From positions 1-40,846 of the forward strand of contig JAEYOQ010000063.1 of assembly GCA_023411555.1 (NCBI GenBank): DNA of 40,846 bases, given 5' to 3'. A model generated the notes under the pieces. The model ran no database searches and was not told where the DNA came from. It was given only the letters and a program-made list of their open reading frames with translations. Made by a program: the position numbers and the translations under genes. Below, piece by piece: positions 26,247-34,486 of this stretch. The DNA is from Bacillota bacterium (GTDB lineage Bacteria > Bacillota > Clostridia > Lachnospirales > Lachnospiraceae). The first letter of the stretch is position 1; every line of letters starts with the position of its first letter.

Positions 26247-27230
26247 GTGTCATTTAGCTTACATGTCGCTCAAGATGGATCAGGGGATTACCGTAGTTTG
26301 GGTGAAGCACTACAAGCAATTGGGATGGATAATACAGAGCCCGTAACGATATATCTGCATAAGGGAATCTATAAAGAAAAGCTGGTGATTGAACGGCCTT
26401 ATATAACCCTTAGGGGGGATGGTGCTGATCAATCCATCATCACCTATGACCATTATGCAAGAATGGTCATGCCAGATTCCAGCAACAGGGGAACCTTTCG
26501 TACCCAGACACTTTTAGTCAATACCCATGATTTTACGGCGAAGGACATCACCATAGAGAATAGCTCTGGTTGTGGGAAAGAGGTAGGGCAGGCGATTGCC
26601 CTATATGTGGACGGTGATAGAAACAGCTTTTATCATTGCAAAATACTAGGCAGTCAGGACACTCTATTTACCGGTCCCTTGCCTCCTTTTCCTTATCAGC
26701 CAGGCGGATTTACCGGTCCTTTGGAGTTTGCACCTAGAAAAAATGGCAGGCAGTATTATTATCAGTGCTTTATCAAAGGAGATGTGGACTTTATCTTTGG
26801 CAGTGCAACGGCTTATTTTGAAGAATGCGAGCTGTTCTCCTGTAAATACGATGATGATCCGTCAGCCTCCAACCCAGAAGATCAGAAAAAATACGGATAT
26901 ATTACTGCAGCCTCCACACCGGAGGGACAGGAATATGGATATGTTTTTGACCGCTGCAGGCTGATTAGCAACTGCCCTCCCAATAGCGTATATCTGGGAA
27001 GACCCTGGAGAAACTTTGCCCGGACCGTATTCATCCGGTGTGAGATGGGAGACCATATCAGATGTGAGGGCTGGCATGATTGGAATAAGCCAGAAGCCCA
27101 TCATACGGTGTTCTTCGGAGAGTATAAAAGCTATGGACCAGGTGCGAACCCGTTAGGTAGAGTCGGTTTTTCCAGACAGCTGACCGATATGGAAGCCAAA
27201 CGGTATACGAAGAAACATCTCCTTTGGTAA
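26247..27230 (+). CDS. Pectin methylesterase (CE8), without signal peptide
   Basis: The 327-residue beta-helix enzyme removes methyl esters from homogalacturonan. Catalytic residues are all visible: Gln115 in GQAIALYV, Asp138 in GSQDTLF, Asp181 in GDVDFIFGSA, and Arg252/Trp254 in LGRPWR. Residues about 142-168 form an insert rich in Pro and Gly that is longer than in plant enzymes and occurs in bacterial ones. No signal peptide is present, unlike most secreted pectinesterases, so it should act on imported oligogalacturonides. The start is probably GTG 26247, since GGGGG ends eight bases upstream; GTG 26238 would overlap that site. It follows uxaA by 87 bases and may share its transcript. Confidence 0.9.
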   Translation: MSFSLHVAQDGSGDYRSLGEALQAIGMDNTEPVTIYLHKGIYKEKLVIERPYITLRGDGADQSIITYDHYARMVMPDSSNRGTFRTQTLLVNTHDFTAKDITIENSSGCGKEVGQAIALYVDGDRNSFYHCKILGSQDTLFTGPLPPFPYQPGGFTGPLEFAPRKNGRQYYYQCFIKGDVDFIFGSATAYFEECELFSCKYDDDPSASNPEDQKKYGYITAASTPEGQEYGYVFDRCRLISNCPPNSVYLGRPWRNFARTVFIRCEMGDHIRCEGWHDWNKPEAHHTVFFGEYKSYGPGANPLGRVGFSRQLTDMEAKRYTKKHLLW

Positions 27231-27290
27231 ATGCAAGAATTTAGATAAGTGATTTGATTAATCATTACATACACACTATGGAGGATGAGT

Positions 27291-28202
27291 ATGTTTTATC
27301 GGTTAGAAACCGGCCTGATACCAATGGTGCGGCTTATGAATACGGCAATCATTCAGCCGCCTTATATCCATAACCGGAGACAGGCGGATGAATTTATTGT
27401 ATATGTCATCAAAAAAGGAAAGATGTTTCTCAGGGAGAATGAGATACAGTATGTGCTGGTTCCGGGTGATTTTCTGGTTTTAGATCCGGAATATGTTCAT
27501 GAAGGTTATCAGTCCTCATATTGTGAGTATTTCTATATCCATTTTCGCCATCAGCGGCTACTTAGGATCGCCTATCCCTCTGAGCAGGAGACCCTGATGG
27601 AGATTATAGCAAAGCGTAATGATACGTTAAAAAGTGATCCTTTTTCCTACACAACCTGCGACGAGGATGGCCTCATTCTTCCAAAATACTATCATTTTTC
27701 TAATTACAGCGACTTCATTCGGATTAACTGTATCCTAGAGGAAGCCTCTAACCATAATGCTGACCATCTGGAGAACTATAAGCTATTGACTGCCTGCAAG
27801 GTACTGGAAGCCTTCGCACAGACCTACCGTAGCTATGTAATGTTTATGACTCAGAGTATGTCAACCGGTATTCTAAAATCATATCGGAAGGTACAGCTAT
27901 TGTTGGGGTATCTGAACACAAACTATGCCGATAAGATTACTAGTGTGGATATCGAAGCGAAAGCGGATTGTAATTTTGATTATATCAATCGTGTCTTTAA
28001 GCAGCTTACCCACCGAACCATCTTCGCGTATCTGAATATGGTGCGGATCAACCATGCTAAGGAATTGATCTCCACCACAAGCATGAAGATATCTGAGATA
28101 GGACAGGCAGTCGGTTATTCGGATATCTATTATTTCAGTAAGGTATTTAAGAAAGCAACGGGGATTACTCCTTCAGCCTATGCCAAAGGACTTCTGAAAT
28201 AA
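27291..28202 (+). CDS. AraC-family regulator with cupin sensor domain
   Basis: The 303-residue soluble protein has an N-terminal cupin-like sugar-sensing domain (about 15-95, LRENEIQYVLVPGDFLVLDP and YVHEGYQ) and a C-terminal two-part AraC helix-turn-helix at about 200-300, ending SEIGQAVGYSDIYYFSKVFKKATG, shown here in part, then ITPSAYAK. Such proteins usually activate nearby sugar genes on binding their ligand. ATG 27291 is chosen over 27285 because GGAGG at 27280-27284 leaves seven bases only to the later one. It lies after the pectin methylesterase and converges with the GH2 gene, so either could be a target. A short palindrome TGATTAATCA (27255-27264) precedes it. Which promoters it controls cannot be told from the sequence. 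Confidence 0.87.
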   Translation: MFYRLETGLIPMVRLMNTAIIQPPYIHNRRQADEFIVYVIKKGKMFLRENEIQYVLVPGDFLVLDPEYVHEGYQSSYCEYFYIHFRHQRLLRIAYPSEQETLMEIIAKRNDTLKSDPFSYTTCDEDGLILPKYYHFSNYSDFIRINCILEEASNHNADHLENYKLLTACKVLEAFAQTYRSYVMFMTQSMSTGILKSYRKVQLLLGYLNTNYADKITSVDIEAKADCNFDYINRVFKQLTHRTIFAYLNMVRINHAKELISTTSMKISEIGQAVGYSDIYYFSKVFKKATGITPSAYAKGLLK

Positions 28203-28222
28203 TCCGTTCGATCCTGTGAAAC

Positions 28223-28268
28223 CCTACTACCTGCCACAATTCTATGCCCTTAGGCAGCAGGTAGCAGG
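28223..28268. terminator. Bidirectional hairpin between AraC and GH2 genes
   Basis: CCTACTACCTGC (28223-28234) pairs with GCAGGTAGCAGG (28257-28268) at eleven of twelve positions. It lies between the two converging genes and overlaps the last codons of GH2. No long T-run follows on either strand, so termination is likely but not certain. Confidence 0.6.
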
Positions 28269-30653
28269 CTTTAGTCCATCTCCCTCTACAAGCACCATGA
28301 TATCCTTGTCTGTCTCCAGGGGTGCTACATAAACGATTAATCGTCCTTCGTGTGCCCTTCGGTAGGAGGCACTATACTCTGTATTATCTGCCAAGTCTCC
28401 ATTTTCCAGTCCTACAAGTCTACCAGCACCTGTGACATTAACCTGGAGCAGGCTGCTGTCATTGGTGACCCATCTGCCCATAACGTCGGTAACCACTACT
28501 TCAATTTGTATGAAAGGACTCTCTGTAGCATCAAGAGTGCATACTGCTTCCTGAGGCCTCCAGTGGTTTAATACGATGTTACAGCTACGGCCGGTTGTAG
28601 AAAACTCATCCCGAATGGAACCGATAACACCGTCATTTGGGATACCTACAGCGGTCAATTCACCTTCTTCAAAGGGCACAAGCCAGTCGATATATCCAAG
28701 TGTATCATTATATTCTTTAGTTCCAAGGCTTCTTCCATTACAGAATAATTCAGCTGCTTTGAGATTAGTAAAGCATCGAATCTCTATTAGCTCCCCTGGA
28801 GTATAATTCCAGCTGCGATGCATGGGCTTCCACTCCCTGCTTCCAGTATGAACGATAGAATCCTCATATAAATCAGCTCTGGCAGTGGTCAGGTACATCA
28901 TAGGGATGGAAGACCAGAAGCTTTTTCTACGGTAGAAGGAGGTTTTCTTAAATCCCGCTAAGGTGAGTAAACCAGCGCCGGAGCCATGAATTGGCCAACC
29001 CTTTGCCTCGCCCAGATAATCAATCCCGGTCCATAGGAATTGACCAGAGATATATTCCTGATTCCGTACAGCCTTCCAGGCCTCATAGGAATGACTATTC
29101 TCACTGCCTAAGAAGGGTATATCAGGGAAAAGAAGGTGATCCTTGGCGTAATGCTGTTCCTTATAATTGTATCCGACAATATCAAGGGAAGCGTAGAAGC
29201 CGATTTCCCGCGATAATTCCGGAAAGGATACAGCCGAGGTTACCGGTCGGGTGGAATCGTATCGCTTAACGATCTTAACAAGTTTATCAGCCAGTATGGT
29301 AAGTCGTGTGGCGTTCGGTCGATCAGGGTTATACTGCATTTCCTCCAGGGGCTTATTCTTATCATTATTGCCTTCCACCGTTTGAAAGAAGGGGTGGCAG
29401 TAGGGGTCGTTGGGATAATCAATTTCATTGCCGATGCTCCAAGCTATGATACAGGGATGATTCCTGTCTCGTTTGATAAAATCAGATAAATCCTGCTGAT
29501 GCCATTGGGGAAACTCCTCGAAGTAGCCCTGATGCTTTGGTGGGTACACATTATGTCCGATAGACCATTTGTTCTTTGGACCCTCCCATTCATCAAAGGC
29601 TTCATCCATAACGAAAAAACCAAGAGCATCACATAAATCATAGAGCTCTGGCATATGAGGATTATGGCTCATACGAATAGCATTACAGCCCATTTCCTTT
29701 AAGGACTCCAGGCGCCGATGCCATACATCAGGGTGGACAGCCGCACCCAGACAGCCGGCATCATGATGGACGCATACCCCCTTCAGCTTATAGGACTGTT
29801 CATTTAGGAAGAAGCCCTTATCTGGGTCAAAGCGGATGCTCCTGATACCGACTGCCTGCTCGGTTTCCATACGACATTGGAAGGAAGCGTCTGAGGTATT
29901 GGCACAGATTACAGTAACCAGCCTATATAAATATGGATGCTCCGGTGTCCAGAGTATGGGCTGTGTCAGAGTTCCCTTGGTTGTAAGGTGGGTAGAAGCA
30001 CCGGCTGCAAGATAGCCGGTTTGCATAAGCTGTAACATTTCCTTACCATCATAGAATAGCTTATTAATGATTTTAACCGTTACGTCATAAGAGGAATCAT
30101 TTTGTAGGCTGTGATCGATTTCTAGCTCTGCACTTTCCTTAGTGACGGATGGAGTCTGAAAGAAAATCCCGTTGAATTCCGGATGGACAGGTGCTTCTGC
30201 AGTAACGGTTACTTTTCTGGTTATACCGGAGCCAGTGAACCATCTGGAATCCGAGAGATCGGTATGATCAACCTTAACTGCGATCAGATTTGCCGTTGCA
30301 CCAAAATGGACCTGATCGGTGATATCATACCGAAAGGTTGCATAGCCAAAGGGCCGCTTACCCATATAATAGCTATTGCACCATACCTGACTGTTCTTAT
30401 AAACGCCATCAAAGGTAATGTAGATACGGTTCCCTTCCCATTCCTTAGGAAGGAAGAAGGTGGTACGATACCAGCCGATACCTCCTGCCAGATAACCGGT
30501 TCCGCTGGAGTATTCCTTGGAGAAAGGCATATGGACAGACCAGTCATGGGGAACCGATACCTCCTCCCAGGTATCATCCTTAAAGCCTCGAAACCATGCA
30601 TCCGGAACATTATCATAATGAAATCTCCATTGGTGTAGTCTTATTGCTTCCAT
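28242..30653 (-). CDS. GH2 glycosidase, probable beta-galactosidase
   Basis: The 803-residue protein has the GH2 order: sugar-binding jelly roll (about 1-155, WFTGSGITRKVTV at its end), immunoglobulin-like domain (about 160-275), TIM barrel (about 275-580) and C-terminal beta-domains (about 600-800). The acid/base is Glu410 in AWSIGNE and the nucleophile Glu518 in FLGSENS. The RHDAG-like block is VHHDAG (295-300). GH2 also includes glucuronidases and mannosidases, but the overall form and the GH35 neighbour favour a beta-galactosidase acting on galactan side chains. No signal peptide. The start at 30653 follows TAGGAGGA. It is transcribed away from GH35 across a 537-base control region. Confidence 0.88.
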   Translation of the reverse strand: MEAIRLHQWRFHYDNVPDAWFRGFKDDTWEEVSVPHDWSVHMPFSKEYSSGTGYLAGGIGWYRTTFFLPKEWEGNRIYITFDGVYKNSQVWCNSYYMGKRPFGYATFRYDITDQVHFGATANLIAVKVDHTDLSDSRWFTGSGITRKVTVTAEAPVHPEFNGIFFQTPSVTKESAELEIDHSLQNDSSYDVTVKIINKLFYDGKEMLQLMQTGYLAAGASTHLTTKGTLTQPILWTPEHPYLYRLVTVICANTSDASFQCRMETEQAVGIRSIRFDPDKGFFLNEQSYKLKGVCVHHDAGCLGAAVHPDVWHRRLESLKEMGCNAIRMSHNPHMPELYDLCDALGFFVMDEAFDEWEGPKNKWSIGHNVYPPKHQGYFEEFPQWHQQDLSDFIKRDRNHPCIIAWSIGNEIDYPNDPYCHPFFQTVEGNNDKNKPLEEMQYNPDRPNATRLTILADKLVKIVKRYDSTRPVTSAVSFPELSREIGFYASLDIVGYNYKEQHYAKDHLLFPDIPFLGSENSHSYEAWKAVRNQEYISGQFLWTGIDYLGEAKGWPIHGSGAGLLTLAGFKKTSFYRRKSFWSSIPMMYLTTARADLYEDSIVHTGSREWKPMHRSWNYTPGELIEIRCFTNLKAAELFCNGRSLGTKEYNDTLGYIDWLVPFEEGELTAVGIPNDGVIGSIRDEFSTTGRSCNIVLNHWRPQEAVCTLDATESPFIQIEVVVTDVMGRWVTNDSSLLQVNVTGAGRLVGLENGDLADNTEYSASYRRAHEGRLIVYVAPLETDKDIMVLVEGDGLKPATCCLRA

Positions 30654-30959
30654 TATATCCTCCTATTCTTTATGGTCAGGGTTAAAACATTTTCATTAGT
30701 CATGAAATTATACCCCTTAGGTAAGGAAATGTAATTCCTTGTCAACTCAATTTCAGTATAGTAAGAAACGATGGAAAAGCAATGGAGGATATAAACATGA
30801 TTTGTAAAATAGATACTTTTTGAGAAAGTTATTTCCTCCTACGAAGAGAGAAGGGCATTTGATGGGTGCCTATATTTTAATGGAATGTATTCGGTTTCAT
30901 AAGATATGAATTAATTATGATTATAGATCAAATGATTTTTTAAAAAGCGTGTTTTCATT

Positions 30960-30982
30960 TCATAGGAAACTGCGTCCTATGA
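30960..30982. repeat. 8-bp inverted repeat in the GH2-GH35 control region
   Basis: TCATAGGA (30960-30967) and TCCTATGA (30975-30982) flank a 7-base spacer. It lies about 310 bases upstream of GH2 and 210 upstream of GH35. It differs from both LacI-type operator sets, so it could bind one of the AraC proteins or form a small hairpin. Confidence 0.45.
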
Positions 30983-31109
30983 TACAATTGTCATGAATAA
31001 AAAGCCCTCTGGGCAAGCTCATCCTTTAAAGGTGAAAGATGGAGGATCAGTATTATTTTGTAATAAAGATATCACTGGCTAATAATCCATCAAATTAGAA
31101 TAAAACGTA

Positions 31110-31138
31110 TTGACAGTAAGATTCATGAGTGATAACAT
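31110..31138 (+). promoter_or_regulatory. Promoter of GH35
   Basis: TTGACA (31110-31115) and TAACAT (31133-31138) are 17 bases apart, about 55 bases before the GH35 start codon. The operator starts four bases after the -10 box. Confidence 0.8.
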
Positions 31139-31141
31139 GAG

Positions 31142-31161
31142 TTGTGAAACGGGTTTCACAA
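31142..31161. promoter_or_regulatory. LacI-type operator at the GH35 promoter
   Basis: TTGTGAAAC and GTTTCACAA form perfect 9-bp arms around GG. The TGAAA-N4-TTTCA core is shared with three sites before importer 2. The second LacI protein, encoded just downstream of GH35, is the likely binder; it also fits a CcpA cre site. Confidence 0.8.
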
Positions 31162-31190
31162 GACCTTTCAAATAATAATCAGGAGGCAAA

Positions 31191-32942
31191 ATGGTGGAAA
31201 ATCATTTTGAAATAAAGGATAAGTTCTATCTAAACGGGAAAGAGATGAAGATAATCTCCGGTGGGATGCACTATTTCCGTGTTGTTCCGGAGTATTGGCG
31301 TGATCGTTTGATTAAGCTAAAGAATTTGGGTTGTAATACGGTGGAGACTTATGTTCCATGGAATATGCATGAACCCAGGAAGGGTGTGTTCGACTTTTCA
31401 GGGATGCTGGATCTGAAGGCATACATCGAGCTGGCACAGGAGCTTGGTTTATGGGTGATTGTTCGTCCTTCCCCTTATATTTGCGCCGAGTGGGAATTAG
31501 GTGGCTTACCTGCCTGGCTTCTGGAAAAGGATGATATGAGACTTAGAGGCTGTGACGAACCGTTTATTGGGCATATGAAGGATTATTTTCGAGAGGTATT
31601 TAAGATAATCACCCCACTTCAGGTGAATTATGGGGGGCCGATCATAATGCTTCAGATAGAGAATGAGTATGGATACTACGGAAATGATTCAAGATATCTA
31701 GAGATAGTTAAGACTGCAATGGTTGATCAGGGAGCTGTGGTACCCTTTGTAACCTCTGACGGACCCTGGGGTGATGCCTTACGTTGTGGAAGCCTGGAAG
31801 GAGTTCTACCTACGGCTAACTTTGGTTCTAAGGCAGAGGAACAGTTTAAGGTTCTTGCAGAGTACACCAAGGGTGGACCCTTGATGTGTATGGAATTCTG
31901 GATTGGTTGGTTTGATCACTGGGGGAACGGAGGTCATATTACCTCTAAGCATGATCAGAATGTCAAGGATCTGGACGATATCCTACGACTTGGTAATGTG
32001 AATATCTATATGTTTCATGGGGGAACGAATTTTGGCTTTATGAATGGCTCTAATTATTACGATCAGCTTACTCCGGATGTCACCTCCTATGATTATGATG
32101 CTTTATTGACTGAGGCTGGCAAGATCACTCCTAAGTATGAAGCCTTTGCCAAGGTAATTCAAAAATATAATCCAGTAGAACCGATGCCACTGCCACCTCA
32201 GATAGAAGCCTACCACTACGGGGAACTGAAGGTAGTGAAGAGAGTAGGTCTTATGGAGGCTCTCGAGGATATTTCCTCTATGACAGAGACTACTTATCCT
32301 AAATCAATGGAGCGGCTAGGTCAGAGTTATGGATACATACTGTACCGGACGGTACTAAAGAAAGAGAAAAGGCTGGAAAAGCTGAAATTTATAGAGGCTA
32401 GTGACAGGGCACAGGTATTTGTTGATAATAAACCAGTAATCAAGCTGTACGACAGAGAGCTATTGACTGAAGCGGTAGTAGATATACCACTGCAACAGGA
32501 AAGTAGGATGGATATTCTGGTGGAGAATATGGGACGTGTGAATTTTGGTCCATTGATGGAGCGACAGAGAAAGGGGATCAACGGAAATGTCCTGGTGAAC
32601 GACCATCAGCATTTTTGCTGGGAGAATTATCCGCTCCCTCTTGATAACCTGGATTGTCTGGATTTTTCAAAAGGCTACCAGGAAGGGCTTCCTGCTTTCT
32701 ACCACTTCGAATTCGAGGCTGAGAAGGCATATGATACTTATCTTGATTTTACAGGCTGGGGTAAGGGGTGTGCCTTCATCAATGGCTTCAATCTAGGGCG
32801 CTACTGGGAGATTGGTCCCCAAAGACGTCTATATATTCCAGGACCGCTGATTCGGGAGGGGATGAATTCAATCCTTTTATTTGAAACGGACGGAGTTCAT
32901 CTTGATACGATCCTACTGACAGATCAACCTGACCTTGGATGA
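31191..32942 (+). CDS. GH35 beta-galactosidase
   Basis: The 583-residue protein has a GH35 TIM barrel (about 5-325) with SGGMHYFR, then VRPSPYICAEWELGGLPAWL, the acid/base Glu159 in IENEYG and the nucleophile Glu235 in CMEFW. Beta-sandwich domains follow (about 380-575) and end with GFNLGRYWEIGPQ, typical of the family. It removes terminal beta-galactose, here probably from galactan or galacto-oligosaccharides brought in by importer 2. No signal peptide. AGGAGG precedes the ATG. Promoter and operator lie directly upstream. The second LacI gene follows after 67 bases in the same direction, so both are probably co-transcribed and feedback-controlled. Confidence 0.93.
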   Translation: MVENHFEIKDKFYLNGKEMKIISGGMHYFRVVPEYWRDRLIKLKNLGCNTVETYVPWNMHEPRKGVFDFSGMLDLKAYIELAQELGLWVIVRPSPYICAEWELGGLPAWLLEKDDMRLRGCDEPFIGHMKDYFREVFKIITPLQVNYGGPIIMLQIENEYGYYGNDSRYLEIVKTAMVDQGAVVPFVTSDGPWGDALRCGSLEGVLPTANFGSKAEEQFKVLAEYTKGGPLMCMEFWIGWFDHWGNGGHITSKHDQNVKDLDDILRLGNVNIYMFHGGTNFGFMNGSNYYDQLTPDVTSYDYDALLTEAGKITPKYEAFAKVIQKYNPVEPMPLPPQIEAYHYGELKVVKRVGLMEALEDISSMTETTYPKSMERLGQSYGYILYRTVLKKEKRLEKLKFIEASDRAQVFVDNKPVIKLYDRELLTEAVVDIPLQQESRMDILVENMGRVNFGPLMERQRKGINGNVLVNDHQHFCWENYPLPLDNLDCLDFSKGYQEGLPAFYHFEFEAEKAYDTYLDFTGWGKGCAFINGFNLGRYWEIGPQRRLYIPGPLIREGMNSILLFETDGVHLDTILLTDQPDLG

Positions 32943-33009
32943 GATGGGTGCTTTGGCAGCTACCTATTAAGATGATGCAATAGATATACTAGATGATGGG
33001 AGGATATGA

Positions 33010-34059
33010 ATGGGTAATGAAACAGTAACAGTATATGATATTGCCAGAGAAGCGGGAGTATCTCCGGCGACGGTCTCCAGAGTTCTGACTGGTAACGCTA
33101 AAGTGAGTGAGGATAAGAGAAACCGTGTCCAGGAGATCATTAAGAAATATGACTTTGAGCCGAACAGTATTGCCAGAAGCTTAAGCAAGCAGGAATCAAA
33201 GACGATTGGTATGATCGTACCCGATATCCGAAATCCTTTTTATTCTACCTTATTTGTTAATTGCGAAATGGAAGCTACAAGGTGTGGCTATAACATGATT
33301 CTATGTAATACAATCAATGAGATTTCCTCCGAAGGAAGCCAGTTGCGAAATCTAATGGAAAAGAGAGTGGATGCCATTATCCAGGTCGGCGGAAGTGTGG
33401 ATGAGGTAACTCCGGACCCGGCTTATATCGAATTGGTAGATAAGGTTTCAAAAAAGATCCCGACTGTTATCGCCGGTGAACTGGAGGGAGCTAATGTATA
33501 TCGCATTATTCCAGAGACAACACACGGTATGAATGAGCTGCTAGCATATCTTACAGGATTAGGACATAAGGAAATTGCCTTTATCGGAGGACGTGAGACG
33601 GTTATTCCCACTTTGAAGAAGAGACAGGTCTTGTATCGCTTCCTTCAGGAACAGAAGCTTCCTTTCTATAAGGAATTTATGCTCGATAGTGGCTATTCTA
33701 TTGAGGAAGGATATGAGGCAGCTAAAAAGCTTCTTAAGCTGGACCATCTTCCTACAGCAATTATTGCAATCAATGAATCAGTTGCTATGGGAATCATCCG
33801 GGCACTTGGTGAGAAGCACATTCGTGTTCCTGAGAATATCTCAGTTATCGGTTATGATGACACCTTTTATTCGGAGATGACATCACCACCCTTGACCTGT
33901 ATCAGCTATAACCTAAAGGCCTATGCTCAGGTGATTATGGAAACCATAATGCAGATTATCAATAAAGAAGAAATCCATAAAATCAAATACATTCCCACGT
34001 ATCTAACGGTTCGTAGCTCGTGCAAGGAATTAAGAGAGGGCGATAACGTCATATCCTGA
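33010..34059 (+). CDS. LacI-family regulator of the galactoside module
   Basis: The 349-residue protein starts with the LacI helix-turn-helix (VTVYDIAREAGVSPATVSRV, about 4-24) and hinge (EPNSIARSLSKQES), then an effector-binding domain with TIGMIVPDIRNPFYS and ISVIGYDDT. It lies between GH35 and importer 2, both of which have TGAAA-N4-TTTCA operators at their promoters, so it is the natural repressor of the two. The inducer is probably galactose or a galactoside, by inference from GH35 and GH2. GGGAGG lies a few bases before the ATG. Note that CcpA, a LacI relative, binds similar sites, so catabolite repression may share them. Confidence 0.9.
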   Translation: MGNETVTVYDIAREAGVSPATVSRVLTGNAKVSEDKRNRVQEIIKKYDFEPNSIARSLSKQESKTIGMIVPDIRNPFYSTLFVNCEMEATRCGYNMILCNTINEISSEGSQLRNLMEKRVDAIIQVGGSVDEVTPDPAYIELVDKVSKKIPTVIAGELEGANVYRIIPETTHGMNELLAYLTGLGHKEIAFIGGRETVIPTLKKRQVLYRFLQEQKLPFYKEFMLDSGYSIEEGYEAAKKLLKLDHLPTAIIAINESVAMGIIRALGEKHIRVPENISVIGYDDTFYSEMTSPPLTCISYNLKAYAQVIMETIMQIINKEEIHKIKYIPTYLTVRSSCKELREGDNVIS

Positions 34060-34122
34060 GACAGGCTATCTGTGTCGGGACCTATACAAATAGAGATCGT
34101 GAAGGAAGAGGACTCGCTATCA

Positions 34123-34162
34123 TACATTGGTTGACGGATTCTTAAATCCGCCAGTCAGTGTA
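34123..34162 (+). terminator. Strong hairpin terminator after the second LacI gene
   Basis: Positions 34123-34140 pair with 34145-34162 over 18 positions with three G-T pairs and one mismatch, around the loop CTTA. TTTGG follows, so the T-run is short. It separates the GH35-LacI transcript from the importer 2 promoter 30 bases on. Confidence 0.7.
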
Positions 34163-34191
34163 TTTGGATAGCTATAATTTTTAAATTAATA

Positions 34192-34220
34192 TTGACATTA
34201 GAATTATGGATTGTTATAAT
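34192..34220 (+). promoter_or_regulatory. Near-consensus promoter of importer 2
   Basis: TTGACA (34192-34197) and TATAAT (34215-34220) are both perfect and 17 bases apart. The transcript leader would be about 260 bases long and contains two further operators. The first operator begins four bases after the -10 box. Confidence 0.85.
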
Positions 34221-34224
34221 TATC

Positions 34225-34244
34225 ATGTGAAAGCGATTTCACAT
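34225..34244. promoter_or_regulatory. LacI-type operator 1 of importer 2
   Basis: ATGTGAAA and TTTCACAT form perfect 8-bp arms around GCGA, right after the -10 box. It is the best match to the GH35 operator. Confidence 0.85.
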
Positions 34245-34345
34245 TGACTAAAATTTGACATAATACACAAAAAATGCGAAGCTGATATAGCAACACAGGA
34301 TAAAAGAGTTGACCAATTGCTGAGCATTTTATTTTTTGTCGATTT

Positions 34346-34361
34346 ATGAAAGCGATTTCAT
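34346..34361. promoter_or_regulatory. LacI-type operator 2 of importer 2
   Basis: ATGAAAGCGATTTCAT has perfect 6-bp arms and the same GCGA centre as operator 1, 121 bases downstream. It lies in the transcribed leader, so it could act as a roadblock or as a loop partner. Confidence 0.75.
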
Positions 34362-34441
34362 GAAAGAGGAATATTCAATCGGTCATAAAAAAGAATAGAT
34401 AAAAAAGGAAAATTTCTGATTGAATATTTTTTTTGACAATA

Positions 34442-34457
34442 ATGAAATCGGTTTCAT
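34442..34457. promoter_or_regulatory. LacI-type operator 3 of importer 2
   Basis: ATGAAATCGGTTTCAT has perfect 6-bp arms. It directly follows a TTGACA at 34433-34438 for which no good -10 is seen at normal spacing. It lies 30 bases before the first permease gene. Confidence 0.75.
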
Positions 34458-34486
34458 CCATTAATACGATATAAAGGGGTGGAGAG

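Larger units (their letters stand above)
30654..31190. promoter_or_regulatory. Divergent control region between GH2 and GH35
   Basis: This 537-base gap holds the GH35 promoter (31110-31138), the operator at 31142-31161 and a separate 8-bp inverted repeat at 30960-30982. No clear promoter for GH2 could be picked out. The rest is AT-rich with no coding frame. Confidence 0.5.

Noticed and set aside
30183..30638. A 151-codon plus-strand reading frame inside GH2
   Set aside because: It is antisense to a well-supported enzyme gene, has no recognisable domain and no ribosome binding site.
34433..34461. Second promoter of importer 2 at TTGACA 34433
   Set aside because: No acceptable -10 box lies at 16-18 bases; operator 3 occupies the spacer.
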